Below are positions 52,073 through 61,335 of a DNA stretch of 64,000 bases, in pieces. Every line of letters starts with the position of its first letter. The stretch's first letter is position 1. Position numbers and translations under genes: made by a program. Source of the DNA: Hymenobacter aquaticus (GTDB taxonomy: Bacteria; Bacteroidota; Bacteroidia; Cytophagales; Hymenobacteraceae); assembly GCF_004765605.1 (NCBI RefSeq), contig NZ_SRLC01000001.1:248001-312000 (forward strand), given 5' to 3'. The notes under the pieces were generated by a model. It was not told the origin of the DNA. It saw nothing but the letters and a program-made list of their open reading frames with translations, and did not search any database.

Positions 52073-53845
52073 ATGACAACTCTCGCCCATTTCTCCGCCC
52101 TTAGCCGCCGCGGGTGGCTGCGCGGCTTGCTGATACTGCTTGGGGCACTAATAGCTGCCCCCAGCCTAGCCCAGACGCCGGCCTGGCAAATGGCCCAGCT
52201 GCTGAGCACCCGGACCATAGCCGGCGCTACGGCCACCGATGCCGCCGGCAACGTGTACTTGGCCGGTTCTTTCGTGGGCTCCGCCACCTTCGGTACCACC
52301 ACCCTGAATGCCCAGAATGCCGCCGATACCGACGTGTTTGTGGCGAAGTGGAGCCCGGCCACCGGCTGCTTCGTTTGGGCCCGCCGCGCCGGTGGGAGTA
52401 GCTCAGAGCGGGCCACCGCCCTGGCCGTAAACGGCAACCAGGTGTACGTGCTGGGTACCTTCAGCAGCGCTACGGCGGCTTTTGGCAACACCACGCTGAC
52501 CAATAGCAGCGCCGACGGCAACCAGGCCGACATATTCGTGGCCAAGCTCACGGACGCGGGAGCCACGGCTGACTTCACCTGGGCCCAGGCCGGCGGCGGC
52601 CCCGGCCTGGACTATGCCACGGGCCTGGCCCTGACGGGTAACAGCGTATATATAGCGGGGTATTTCGAGGGCAGCACGGTGCGCTTTGGCTCCACCGCCC
52701 TGTTCAATAGTAATCCTATGCCCAGCGGCCCGGCTACCTCCGAGGTGTACGTGGCCAAGCTGGCGGATGCCGGCAGCACGGCCAGCTTCAACTGGGCCGT
52801 CCGGATAGGAGGGCAGGGCAGTGAACAGGCCTTTGGGCTGGCCGCCAGCGGCTCCAACCTGTACGTCGTGGGATACTTTGACAGCCAATCCGTGCGGTAC
52901 GGCTGCACGCTTTGCATCAGCAACCTGATCAGTGCCGGCGGGGCAGATGCCTTCGTGGGCAAGCTCACGGATGCGGGCACCGGGGCCACGTTTGGGTGGG
53001 TGCAGGGCATTGGCGGCAGCGGCAGCGAAGTTGCCCTGGCCGTGGCCGCGCAGCAGGACGAGGTGTACGTAACGGGCGCTTTTAGTAGCCCGACGCTAGG
53101 TTTGGGAGCTACCACCCTGGCCAATTCCGGCTTGTCTAACGCGTTTATAACCAAACTCACCGACAACGGGGCGACCATGAGCTTCCGGTGGGCCGAGGCA
53201 ATAGGCAGCGTTGGCCTGGGTATAACGCTGCCCCAGACCCTGCGCGTGCAGGGCCCGGCCGTGTACGTGGCGGGCTCCTTTACGGGCGCTACGGCCCGCT
53301 TCGGCGGTTATTCTCTGGCAAATTCGGGCTCCATTGGTACCGACGACGTGTTCGTCGCCGGCTGGACCGACACGGGAGCCAGCAGCAGCGTGGCCTGGGT
53401 GGCGCAGGCCGGGGGCGTCGGCAACGACCAGGTGTTTGATCTGGCGCTGCACAATACCAGCCTCTTTCTGACGGGCGTAGCCATTCTGCCCGCGCGGTTT
53501 GGTCCGCTGGTACCGGCGGGCCCGGCGGGCAGCCAGTTTGGCTTTTTTGCCCAGCTGGCCGCCCCGGTGCTGGCCCTGGCGCCCCCGCTGCCGCTGCCGG
53601 GCCTGGAGCTGTATCCCAACCCGGCCCAGCACAGCCTAACGATAGAGGTAGTGGCCCCGGCGGGACCCGTTCGCCTGACGCTGGGCGACGCGCAAGGCCG
53701 CGTGGTGCGCCCTGCGGCCGTGCTGCTACCCGACGCCTCGGGCCAGCGGTACCGGATTTCTTTGGCGGGCCTGGCTCCCGGACTGTATCTGGCTACGGTG
53801 CAGTCTGGCTCACGCCAGATCGTGCGCCGGCTGCTCGTTCAGTAG
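52073..53845 (+). CDS. Secreted SBBP-type repeat protein with T9SS type A sorting domain
   Basis: 590 residues from ATG 52073, which gives a signal peptide (RRGWLRGLLILLGALIAAPSLAQ); GTG 52022 is a weaker start. Around seven repeats of about 65 residues share the pattern ATD-AAGNVYLAGSF, FGTTTL, DVFVAKWS, W-A--AGG, characteristic of beta-propeller SBBP repeats. The C-terminal LELYPNPAQHSLTIEVV and LAPGLYLATVQSG form a type A T9SS signal. It is thus exported to the cell surface or medium. The ligand is unknown. It lies just outside the defence island and is transcribed away from it. Confidence 0.87.
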   Translation: MTTLAHFSALSRRGWLRGLLILLGALIAAPSLAQTPAWQMAQLLSTRTIAGATATDAAGNVYLAGSFVGSATFGTTTLNAQNAADTDVFVAKWSPATGCFVWARRAGGSSSERATALAVNGNQVYVLGTFSSATAAFGNTTLTNSSADGNQADIFVAKLTDAGATADFTWAQAGGGPGLDYATGLALTGNSVYIAGYFEGSTVRFGSTALFNSNPMPSGPATSEVYVAKLADAGSTASFNWAVRIGGQGSEQAFGLAASGSNLYVVGYFDSQSVRYGCTLCISNLISAGGADAFVGKLTDAGTGATFGWVQGIGGSGSEVALAVAAQQDEVYVTGAFSSPTLGLGATTLANSGLSNAFITKLTDNGATMSFRWAEAIGSVGLGITLPQTLRVQGPAVYVAGSFTGATARFGGYSLANSGSIGTDDVFVAGWTDTGASSSVAWVAQAGGVGNDQVFDLALHNTSLFLTGVAILPARFGPLVPAGPAGSQFGFFAQLAAPVLALAPPLPLPGLELYPNPAQHSLTIEVVAPAGPVRLTLGDAQGRVVRPAAVLLPDASGQRYRISLAGLAPGLYLATVQSGSRQIVRRLLVQ

Positions 53846-54076
53846 GACCGGGCCCCGCCGCGCGTGCTCCGCGTGACTGGGCACCCTGCGGGCTGCCATA
53901 GATCAGGCGGGCAGATGACGTTGGTCATACCGCGCGGCCGCGCCGGCGGCGAAATTGGACCTGGTATTTCGCCCGGCTGGTAGCAAGTAAGGAACGGATG
54001 CCAATCGGGCAGCTGGCCGTAGGGCCGGCCGCCTGACGCGCTGCCGTCGGTTGTCCCACCTCTTTCCTTCGTACTC

Positions 54077-56521
54077 ATGAGCCAACTGCCTTTTACCTTG
54101 TCTTTTAGCGAGCTTGACAACCGGCAGGTAGCGCTGGTGGGCGGCAAAAATGCTTCGCTCGGGGAGCTGTTTACCCAGCTGGCAACGCAGGGAATCCGGG
54201 TGCCGGACGGGTTTGCCACCACGGCCGCGGCCTACCGGTTGTTTCTAAACGAAAACCACCTGCGCGAGCCGCTGGCAGCGCTTATGGCGCAGGTCGACGG
54301 GCAGGAATTCTCCAACATCCAATCTGTGGGGATGCAGGCCCGGGCCCTGGTGCAGGCGGCCCCGCTGCCGGCCCAGGTTGCGGAGGCCATTGGCCGGGCC
54401 TATCAGGCCCTGAGCGCCGGGCAGGCCGAGCCGCTGGCGGTGGCCGTGCGCAGCAGCGCCACGGCCGAAGACCTGCCCACGGCCAGCTTTGCCGGGCAGC
54501 ACGACTCGTTTCTGAACGTGCGCGGCGAGGCCGCGCTGCTGCAGGCCTGCCGGCAGTGCTACGTGTCATTGTTCAACGACCGGGCCATCAAGTACCGGCT
54601 GCAGCACGGCTTCGACCATTTGCAGGTAGCTCTGTCGGTGGGCGTGCAGCGCATGGTGCGCTCCGACCTGGCCTCGGCTGGGGTGGCCTTCACCATCGAG
54701 CCCGAAACCGGCCACGAGCAGCTGCTGTACCTGACTGGCAGCTGGGGCCTGGGCGAAAACGTGGTGCAAGGCGCCGTTAACCCCGACGAGTTTTACCTGT
54801 TTAAGCCCGCCCTGCGGCAGGGCAACCGGGGGCTCGTCACCAAAAAGCTGGGCGACAAGGCCAAAACCATGCGCTACGCCCAGGATGCCCGCGCCGGCAC
54901 CACCGGCATCGAAAACACCGACACCCCGCCCGAGAAGCGGTCTGAGTTTGTCCTGACCGACGCGGAAGCCGGGCAGCTGGGGCGCTGGCTGCTGCTGATT
55001 GAGGACCACTACGGCATGCCCATGGACGTGGAGTGGGCCAAGGACGGGCTGACGGGCGAGCTGTTTATCGTGCAGGCCCGCCCCGAAACCGTGCACCACG
55101 GCCGTCAGGCCCTGCGCCTGCACGAGTACCACCTGCGCGGCACCGGCCCGCTGCTGGCTACCGGCAAGGCCGTGGGCTCCCAGATTGTGGCCGGCGTGGC
55201 CCGCCTGATTGCCTCGCCCGCCGAGGGCCACCGCCTGCAGCCGGGCGAAATCCTGGTGACGGACAGCACCAGCCCCGATTGGAACGTCATTCTGAAAAAG
55301 GCCTCGGTCATCGTCACCAACAAGGGTGGGCGCACCAGCCACGCGGCCATCGTGGCCCGGGAGCTGGGCCTGTCGGCCGTGGTGGGCACGCTGCATGCCA
55401 CCGAGCACATCCGGGACGGGCAGCTCATCACCGTGTCCTGCGCCGAGGGCGACGAGGGAAAGATATTTGCCGGGCAGCTGCCCTGGGATGAAACCGACCT
55501 GGATTTGGAGCACGTGGCCCAGCCCCGCACCCAGGCCATGCTCATCCTGGCCGACCCCGACCGCGCCCTGCAATTGGCCCGCTACCCCAGCCAGGGCGTG
55601 GGCCTGATGCGGATGGAGTTCGTCATCAACAACGCCATCCGCATTCACCCCATGGCCCTGGTCGAATTTGATAAGCTGCGGGATGCGGCGGCCCGGGCCG
55701 AAATCGAGCAGCTCACGGCCCACTACGCCAGCAAGCCCGAGTACTTCGTCGATAAGCTCAGCCAGGCCATCGGGCTGGTGGCGGCGGCTTTCTACCCGCG
55801 CCCGGTCATTGTGCGCATGAGCGACTTCAAAACCAACGAGTACGCGGGCCTGGTGGGTGGGCGGCAGTTTGAGCCCGAGGAGGAAAACCCGATGCTGGGC
55901 TTCCGCGGGGCCGCGCGCTACGACAGCCCGCAGTACCGTGAAGGGTTCCGGCTGGAGTGCCAGGCCCTGCACCGGGTGCGCCACGAGATGGGCCTGACCA
56001 ACGTGAAGGCCATGATTCCGTTTTGCCGCACCGTGGCCGAGGGCTGCCGGGTGGTGAAGCTCATGGAAGAGTTTGGCCTGCCGCGCGGGCCGGAAGGAGT
56101 GGAAATCTACGTGATGGCCGAAATTCCGAGCAACGTGATTCTGGCCGAGGACTTTGCCCGGGTGTTCGACGGCTTCAGCATCGGCTCCAACGACCTGACC
56201 CAGCTCACCCTGGGCCTCGACCGGGACTCGGCCATCGTCAGCCCGCTGTTTGATGAGCGCAACCCGGCCGTGCTGCGGCTGCTCAGCCAGGTGATCCGGG
56301 CGGCCAAAGCCTATGGCCGGCCCATCGGCCTGTGCGGGCAGGCCCCCAGCGACTACCCCGATTTTGCCCGCTTCCTGGTCGAGCAGGGCATCGACAGCAT
56401 TTCCTTCACCCCCGATGCGCTGCTCCCGGGCATGGCCAACATGGTGCAGGCCGAACAGCAGCTGGCCCGCAGCGCCTCACCGCAGCCAATAGCTCATCCC
56501 GTGGGTGCCCTGCCAGCCTGA
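54077..56521 (+). CDS. ppsA: Phosphoenolpyruvate synthase
   Basis: 814 residues, the normal length. The N-terminal ATP-grasp domain opens with VALVGGKNASLGELF; RSSATAEDLPTASFAGQHDS (about 130) and QRMVRSDLASAGVAFTIEPE are PEP synthase hallmarks. The phospho-histidine loop is GGRTSHAAIVARELG (His about 420), and the C-terminal domain contains GSNDLTQLTLGLDRDS and GLCGQAPSDYPDF. It makes phosphoenolpyruvate from pyruvate and ATP for gluconeogenesis. It is followed 40 bp later by a universal stress protein and the Mla genes. In Bacteroidota such co-location with stress proteins is less usual than with gluconeogenic genes. Confidence 0.95.
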   Translation: MSQLPFTLSFSELDNRQVALVGGKNASLGELFTQLATQGIRVPDGFATTAAAYRLFLNENHLREPLAALMAQVDGQEFSNIQSVGMQARALVQAAPLPAQVAEAIGRAYQALSAGQAEPLAVAVRSSATAEDLPTASFAGQHDSFLNVRGEAALLQACRQCYVSLFNDRAIKYRLQHGFDHLQVALSVGVQRMVRSDLASAGVAFTIEPETGHEQLLYLTGSWGLGENVVQGAVNPDEFYLFKPALRQGNRGLVTKKLGDKAKTMRYAQDARAGTTGIENTDTPPEKRSEFVLTDAEAGQLGRWLLLIEDHYGMPMDVEWAKDGLTGELFIVQARPETVHHGRQALRLHEYHLRGTGPLLATGKAVGSQIVAGVARLIASPAEGHRLQPGEILVTDSTSPDWNVILKKASVIVTNKGGRTSHAAIVARELGLSAVVGTLHATEHIRDGQLITVSCAEGDEGKIFAGQLPWDETDLDLEHVAQPRTQAMLILADPDRALQLARYPSQGVGLMRMEFVINNAIRIHPMALVEFDKLRDAAARAEIEQLTAHYASKPEYFVDKLSQAIGLVAAAFYPRPVIVRMSDFKTNEYAGLVGGRQFEPEEENPMLGFRGAARYDSPQYREGFRLECQALHRVRHEMGLTNVKAMIPFCRTVAEGCRVVKLMEEFGLPRGPEGVEIYVMAEIPSNVILAEDFARVFDGFSIGSNDLTQLTLGLDRDSAIVSPLFDERNPAVLRLLSQVIRAAKAYGRPIGLCGQAPSDYPDFARFLVEQGIDSISFTPDALLPGMANMVQAEQQLARSASPQPIAHPVGALPA

Positions 56522-56561
56522 GCTATTGACACCCTTACCTCATCCTCAACCCCTGTCTGCT

Positions 56562-57497
56562 ATGAAACCTTCCTTTCTGGTGTTTACGGACCTGTCGCCC
56601 CGGTCGCGGCGGGCGGCCTGGTACGCGGCCCTGCTGGCCCAGGCCGCCGGGGGCCAGGTCGTGCTGGTGCACATGGAAGCCATTCCGCCCGCCGAGCCTG
56701 AAGTGGGATTATTCACGCTTTCGGCCGAGTATTATCAGCAGGAGCAGGATGCGCAGGCGGCCCTGCACGCGCTGGCCGGGCAGCTACCTGCCCCGGCCGT
56801 CGTCGAACCGGCCGTGAGTAGCGTGACGCAGGTGCTGACCGATTTCGTGGACCGCTGGCAGCCGGTGGTGCTGGTGCTGGGCACCGTGCCCGAGCAGGAT
56901 ATGCTGGATGCCATCTGGTACAACCAGATGCTGCCGGCCCTGCGCGACGCGGGCCTGCCGGTGCTGCTCGTGCCTGATGAGGCAGCCCTGGACCCCGTGC
57001 TGCCCCGGCTCGTAGCCGTTGCCGCCGATGGCCGGGAGTTCCGGCTTGCTGCCAGCGCGGCGGTAGGCCCGGCCGTGCTCAGCAGCTGGCCCGCCGCCTT
57101 CAGCGTGGTGCACGTAGCCCCACCCGGCGGCACCGGCATCAACCGGGCCGTGGCGGCCGTACACCACAGCGGCCTGCTGCCCCCTGCCGCGGCTTGCCTG
57201 CCCTACGAGGCACGGCAGCAGCCCTGCAGCGCCGGCATTGTGCAGGCCGTGCTGGATGTGCAGGCTGATCTGTTGGTGCTCCTAACCCGGCCGCGCAGTC
57301 TGGTCAGCAGCATGTTTGGCGGCGGCGTGGCGGCCCACGTGGTGCGCAATTGTCCGGTACCCACCTTGCTGCTGCCCACTGCGGAAGTGCCGCAGCCCGA
57401 GCCCGAACCTAAGACTATCGACGGGATGAGCTATAGCTACCCGGCCACCCTGGGCGCGGCATTGACCAGCCTGCTTGCTAGGCCAGCCCGCGCGTAA
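56562..57497 (+). CDS. Universal stress protein, two UspA domains
   Basis: 311 residues from ATG 56562. Two UspA folds are visible: the first opens MKPSFLVFTDLSPRSRRAAW, with a weaker ATP site, and the second ends with GGGVAAHVVRNCPVPTLLLP, the usual C-terminal strand. The nucleotide-binding Gly pattern is partly degraded, so ATP binding is uncertain. UspA proteins respond to starvation, oxygen or antibiotic stress in the cytoplasm. The mlaE gene begins 5 bp after the stop, so it should be in one mRNA. A second, similar Usp gene is at 61336. Confidence 0.87.
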   Translation: MKPSFLVFTDLSPRSRRAAWYAALLAQAAGGQVVLVHMEAIPPAEPEVGLFTLSAEYYQQEQDAQAALHALAGQLPAPAVVEPAVSSVTQVLTDFVDRWQPVVLVLGTVPEQDMLDAIWYNQMLPALRDAGLPVLLVPDEAALDPVLPRLVAVAADGREFRLAASAAVGPAVLSSWPAAFSVVHVAPPGGTGINRAVAAVHHSGLLPPAAACLPYEARQQPCSAGIVQAVLDVQADLLVLLTRPRSLVSSMFGGGVAAHVVRNCPVPTLLLPTAEVPQPEPEPKTIDGMSYSYPATLGAALTSLLARPARA

Positions 57498-57502
57498 ACA
57501 TC

Positions 57503-58270
57503 ATGCTGACGTCCCTGAAAAGTCCGCTGCTGGCCGAAACCGGTGCCCTGACGCGCTTTGCCATCCGCTTTTTCCGCCAAGGATTCCGCCCCCGCTACGA
57601 GGCGCAGGAGCTGCTGTACCAGTGCTACGTCATCGGCTACCAGTCCTTGCCCTTGGTCGGCGTCACGGGCTTTATCATGGGCATCGTGCTGACGCTGCAA
57701 AGCCGGCCGACGATGGCGCAGTTCGGGGCCGAGTCCTGGATTCCGGCTATGGTGGGGCTGACCATCATCCGGGAAATGGGGCCCATCATCACGGCCCTGA
57801 TTTTCGCCGGCAAAATCGGCTCCAGCATCGGGGCCGAGCTGGGCTCGATGCGCGTCACGGAGCAGATCGACGCCATGGAGGTGTCGGGCACCAACCCGTT
57901 TAAGTACCTGGTGGCCACGCGGGTGGTGGCCACCACGCTCATGCTGCCCATCCTGACTATTCTGGCCGATGCCATTGCCCTCTACGCCTCCTATTTGGGC
58001 ATCAACATGAAGGGCGTGACCACGCTGGCTTTGTTCACCAACAACGTCCTCTCGCGCCTGACCTTCGGCGACGTGGTACCGGCCGTGCTCAAAACCTTCT
58101 TTTTCGGCTTTGCCGTCGGCCTGATCGGGTGCTACAAGGGCTACTACTCCAGCAAGGGCACCGAGGGCGTGGGGCAGGCCGCCAACTCGGCCGTAGTCGT
58201 CTCGTCCCTGGTCATTTTTATCCTGGATTTGCTGGCCGTGCAGATTACCGGCCTGCTGGGCCTTAACTAA
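57503..58270 (+). CDS. mlaE: MlaE-type ABC transporter permease
   Basis: 255 residues with about five to six membrane helices. MlaE hallmarks are clear: YVIGYQSLPLVGVTGFIMGIV, LTIIREMGPIITALIFAGKI, GAELGSMRVTEQIDAMEV and GYYSSKGTEGVG. It is the inner-membrane permease of the MCE-type phospholipid transport system that keeps outer-membrane lipid asymmetry. The ATPase and MCE protein follow; MlaB and MlaC homologues are not present here. Confidence 0.93.
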   Translation: MLTSLKSPLLAETGALTRFAIRFFRQGFRPRYEAQELLYQCYVIGYQSLPLVGVTGFIMGIVLTLQSRPTMAQFGAESWIPAMVGLTIIREMGPIITALIFAGKIGSSIGAELGSMRVTEQIDAMEVSGTNPFKYLVATRVVATTLMLPILTILADAIALYASYLGINMKGVTTLALFTNNVLSRLTFGDVVPAVLKTFFFGFAVGLIGCYKGYYSSKGTEGVGQAANSAVVVSSLVIFILDLLAVQITGLLGLN

Positions 58271-58282
58271 CCTGCGCCGCCG

Positions 58283-59065
58283 ATGCTGCCCGATACCCTG
58301 CCTCCGCCGTTGCCCGCGCCCGTGGCCGCTCCCGCCCCGGCGGCGGTGCTCACCGTCAGCCACGTGGAGAAGTCCTTTGGCGACAACCACGTGCTGCGCG
58401 ACTTTTCCCTGACCGTGGAGCCGGGCCAGAACGTGGTGGTGCTGGGCAAGTCGGGCTCGGGCAAATCGGTGCTGGCCAAGTGCATCATCGGCCTGCTGTG
58501 CGTGGATGCGGGCAGCATTACGGTGCTGGGGCAGGACGTAGGCCGCCTCGACCACGAAGCCCTGGACCAGCTGCGGGCCCGGGTGGGGTTTCTGTTCCAG
58601 AGCAACGCCCTCTACGACTCGATGACGGTGCGCGAAAACCTGCTGTTTCCGCTGCGCCGCCACTGGCTGGCCGACCGCCGCCACCAGGAAAGCGCGCTGG
58701 TGCAGCAGGCCCTGGAAGACGTGGGCCTGGCCCACACGGCCGGGATGATGCCCGCCGAGCTGTCGGGCGGCATGCGCAAGCGCATTGCCCTGGCCCGCAC
58801 CCTGATTCTGCGGCCCGACATCATTCTCTACGACGAGCCCACCACTGGCCTCGACCCGGTGACGGCCCGCGAAATCGACCACCTGATCCGGGCGGTGCAG
58901 CGCAAGTACGGCACCTCGGCCCTGATTATCTCCCACGACATGAACTGCGTGCGCCTGACCGCCGACCGGGTCGTTCTGCTCGTGGACGGCCGCTGCTACG
59001 CCGAGGGCACCTTCGCCGAGCTACAGCACAGCCCCGACCCGGTGGTGCACGAGTTTTTCGCCTGA
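58283..59065 (+). CDS. mlaF: MlaF-type ABC transporter ATPase
   Basis: 260 residues. Walker A VLGKSGSGKSVLAK (about 52-65), the signature ELSGGMRKRIALAR (about 155) and Walker B IILYDEPTTGLDP (about 176) are intact. The first about 25 residues are an Ala/Pro-rich extension. It energises lipid transfer with MlaE. It starts 12 bp after mlaE. Confidence 0.93.
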   Translation: MLPDTLPPPLPAPVAAPAPAAVLTVSHVEKSFGDNHVLRDFSLTVEPGQNVVVLGKSGSGKSVLAKCIIGLLCVDAGSITVLGQDVGRLDHEALDQLRARVGFLFQSNALYDSMTVRENLLFPLRRHWLADRRHQESALVQQALEDVGLAHTAGMMPAELSGGMRKRIALARTLILRPDIILYDEPTTGLDPVTAREIDHLIRAVQRKYGTSALIISHDMNCVRLTADRVVLLVDGRCYAEGTFAELQHSPDPVVHEFFA

Positions 59066-59098
59066 AGGCGCCCTTTCTCCTTTTTCTTCTGACTTGTC

Positions 59099-60070
59099 AT
59101 GCCCCAGCGCTCCGCCAGTAATCATATCCGCCTTGGCCTGTTCGTGCTCGTGGGCCTGGGCTGCCTGCTGGCCACCCTGTTTTTGCTGGGGCGGCAGCAG
59201 AACCTGTTCAGCCGCCGCCTGGTGGTGCAGGCCGACTTCCGGAACGTCTCGGGGCTGCTCGCCGGCAACAACGTGCGGCTGGGCGGCATTCCGGTGGGCA
59301 CCGTCAAGCAGATTCAGATTCTGAACGACACCACCGTGCGGGTGCTCCTGAGCTTGAGCCGCGACGTGCAGCCCTTCGTGCGCAAAAACGCGGTGGCTAC
59401 CATCGGCACCGACGGGCTGGTGGGCAACACCATCATCAACCTCAGTGCCCGCCCCGGCCCGGCCGCGCCCGTCGAGGCCGGCGACCGGCTGGCCACCAGC
59501 ACCCCGCTGGGCATTGACGAGATGCTGACCACGCTCAACGTGTCGAACAAAAACCTGGTGGGCATCACCCAGGATCTGCGCCAGATTACCAGCAAGCTCA
59601 ACGGCAGCGCGGCCCTCTGGAGCCTGCTCAACGACCAGCAGCTGCCCGCTGACGTGCGCCGCAGTCTGCACCAGGTAGCCGCCGCCACCGGCAGCCTGCA
59701 AGCGGCCTCGCAGGACGTGGCGCAGCTGACCAGCGGCCTGCGGCGGGGGCGGGGGGCGGCCGGCTACCTGCTGACGGACACCGCCTTTGCTGGCCAGGTA
59801 CGCCACACCACCCGGCAACTGGCCCGCACTGCCGACTCGCTGCAAACCACGGTGGGCGCCTTGCAGCGGCAGCTGCGCACCAGCCGGGGGCCCTTGCCCA
59901 CGCTGCTCACCGACACCACCCTGAGCCGGCAGCTACGCCAGAGCATGGAGCACGTGGAGCGGGGCACGGCTGGGTTCAGCCAGAGCATGGAGGCCTTGCA
60001 GCACAACTTTCTGGTGCGGGGCTACCTGCGCCGCCAGCAGAAAAAACAGGCCCGCGCCGCCTATCAGTAG
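59099..60070 (+). CDS. mlaD: MlaD-type MCE-domain lipid-binding protein
   Basis: 323 residues. A basic N-terminus and one membrane anchor (LGLFVLVGLGCLLATLFLLG, about 12-31) are followed by the MCE domain (VQADFRNVSGLLAGNNVRLG, then GIPVGTVKQIQIL). The rest of the protein is a helical region rich in Gln/Leu (about 145-320) that may bind other parts of the system. It is the periplasmic substrate-channel subunit. It starts 33 bp after mlaF. Confidence 0.9.
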   Translation: MPQRSASNHIRLGLFVLVGLGCLLATLFLLGRQQNLFSRRLVVQADFRNVSGLLAGNNVRLGGIPVGTVKQIQILNDTTVRVLLSLSRDVQPFVRKNAVATIGTDGLVGNTIINLSARPGPAAPVEAGDRLATSTPLGIDEMLTTLNVSNKNLVGITQDLRQITSKLNGSAALWSLLNDQQLPADVRRSLHQVAAATGSLQAASQDVAQLTSGLRRGRGAAGYLLTDTAFAGQVRHTTRQLARTADSLQTTVGALQRQLRTSRGPLPTLLTDTTLSRQLRQSMEHVERGTAGFSQSMEALQHNFLVRGYLRRQQKKQARAAYQ

Positions 60071-60096
60071 GCGGCGGTATTCTTACGCACCCTCCG

Positions 60097-61152
60097 ATGT
60101 CAACTGCCCAGCCCCCGCAGCCTTTTCCCGCCTACGTAAAGGCGGTTATTCTGCTTTTGGGCCTGGTGCTGCTGGTACTCGTGCTGCAGTGGGCCTGGGT
60201 GATGCTGGCCCCGCTGTTTCTGGCCACGCTGCTCGCCATTCTGCTCTTGCCGGTACACCAGCGGCTGCGGCGCTGGCACCTGCCCCAGGTGCTGGCTATT
60301 TCGCTCACGGTGCTGCTGACCACGGCCGTGCTGGCCGGCCTGCTCTATTTTCTGTACACTGAATTGGTGCAGCTCACCCGCGAGCTGCCGGGCCTGCAAG
60401 CCAAGCTCACCCTGCTCATCAGCCAGCTGCAGGCCTGGATAGACCACACCCTGGGCCTGAGCAACGAGCAGCAGCTTTCCTGGCTCAGCCAGCTGGGGCG
60501 GGAAGCCGGCAGCTGGGCGGCCCGGGCCGTGGCGTCGGTGTCGGGCTGGGCCCTGGGCTTCGGCCTGATTCCAATTTACGTGTTTCTGCTGCTGTATTAC
60601 CGGCCCCTGCTGGTGACGTTTCTGGTGCGGGTATTTGGCCGGGGCCACTCGGCCGCCCACGTCACCGGCATTCTGACCGACACCAAAGCCCTGATGCTGC
60701 GCTATGTGCAGGGCCTGCTCATGGAGGCCCTGCTGGTGGCCGGGCTCGACGCGGCGGGCCTGTTCATTATTGGGCTGGAGCATGCGCTGCTGCTGGGCGT
60801 GCTGCTCAACTTTATTCCCTACGTGGGCAGCATCATTGCCACCATCGTGCCCATGCTGCTGGCCCTGGCCACCACCGATAGTCTGCTGTATCCGGCGGCC
60901 GTGCTGGGGCTGTTCATCGTGGTGCAGCTCATCGACAACGAAATTCTGGTGCCCCGGGTGGTGGCGTCCCAGGTGAAAATCAACGCCCTGGCGGCCGTGC
61001 TGGCCGTGCTGCTGGGCAATGCCATTGGCGGGGTTATCGGCATGTTTCTGGCCCTGCCCACGCTGGCCGTGCTCAAAACCATCTTCGACCGGATTGAGCC
61101 GCTCAAGCCCTACGGCATGCTGCTCGGCGACCAGCCCAAAGAGCTGCGCTGA
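60097..61152 (+). CDS. AI-2E family transporter (PerM/YdiK-like)
   Basis: 351 residues with about eight membrane helices. AI-2E family segments are visible, such as AVLAGLLYFLYTELVQLTRELPGL, LGFGLIPIYVFLLLYY and the NFIPYVGSIIATIVPMLLAL region typical of the family. Members are membrane permeases or sodium-proton antiporter-like proteins; autoinducer-2 export has been suggested for some. The role here is not known. It follows mlaD by 26 bp and ends at a terminator shared with the minus-strand stress cluster. Confidence 0.85.
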   Translation: MSTAQPPQPFPAYVKAVILLLGLVLLVLVLQWAWVMLAPLFLATLLAILLLPVHQRLRRWHLPQVLAISLTVLLTTAVLAGLLYFLYTELVQLTRELPGLQAKLTLLISQLQAWIDHTLGLSNEQQLSWLSQLGREAGSWAARAVASVSGWALGFGLIPIYVFLLLYYRPLLVTFLVRVFGRGHSAAHVTGILTDTKALMLRYVQGLLMEALLVAGLDAAGLFIIGLEHALLLGVLLNFIPYVGSIIATIVPMLLALATTDSLLYPAAVLGLFIVVQLIDNEILVPRVVASQVKINALAAVLAVLLGNAIGGVIGMFLALPTLAVLKTIFDRIEPLKPYGMLLGDQPKELR

Positions 61153-61236
61153 AGAGTTGGCTACTATGCCTACTGTTCAATAGAAAGGGCTTGTCCGGAG
61201 CGTATCCGGCTTGCCGTCGGCCTGGCCGCTAAAAAC

Positions 61237-61274
61237 AAAAGCCGCTACCCGGCTACCAGCGGGTAACGGCTTTT
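61237..61274. terminator. Bidirectional terminator between convergent operons
   Basis: A stem of AAAAGCCG and TACCC halves (AAAAGCCGCTACCC with GGGTAACGGCTTTT, one mismatch) has a 10-nt loop and T/A runs at both ends. Confidence 0.83.
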
Positions 61275-61335
61275 TCTTTGTTGTTGGTAATTATAATGAA
61301 CTGGCAATCAATCAAAAAAAGCCACTGCTACTTGC

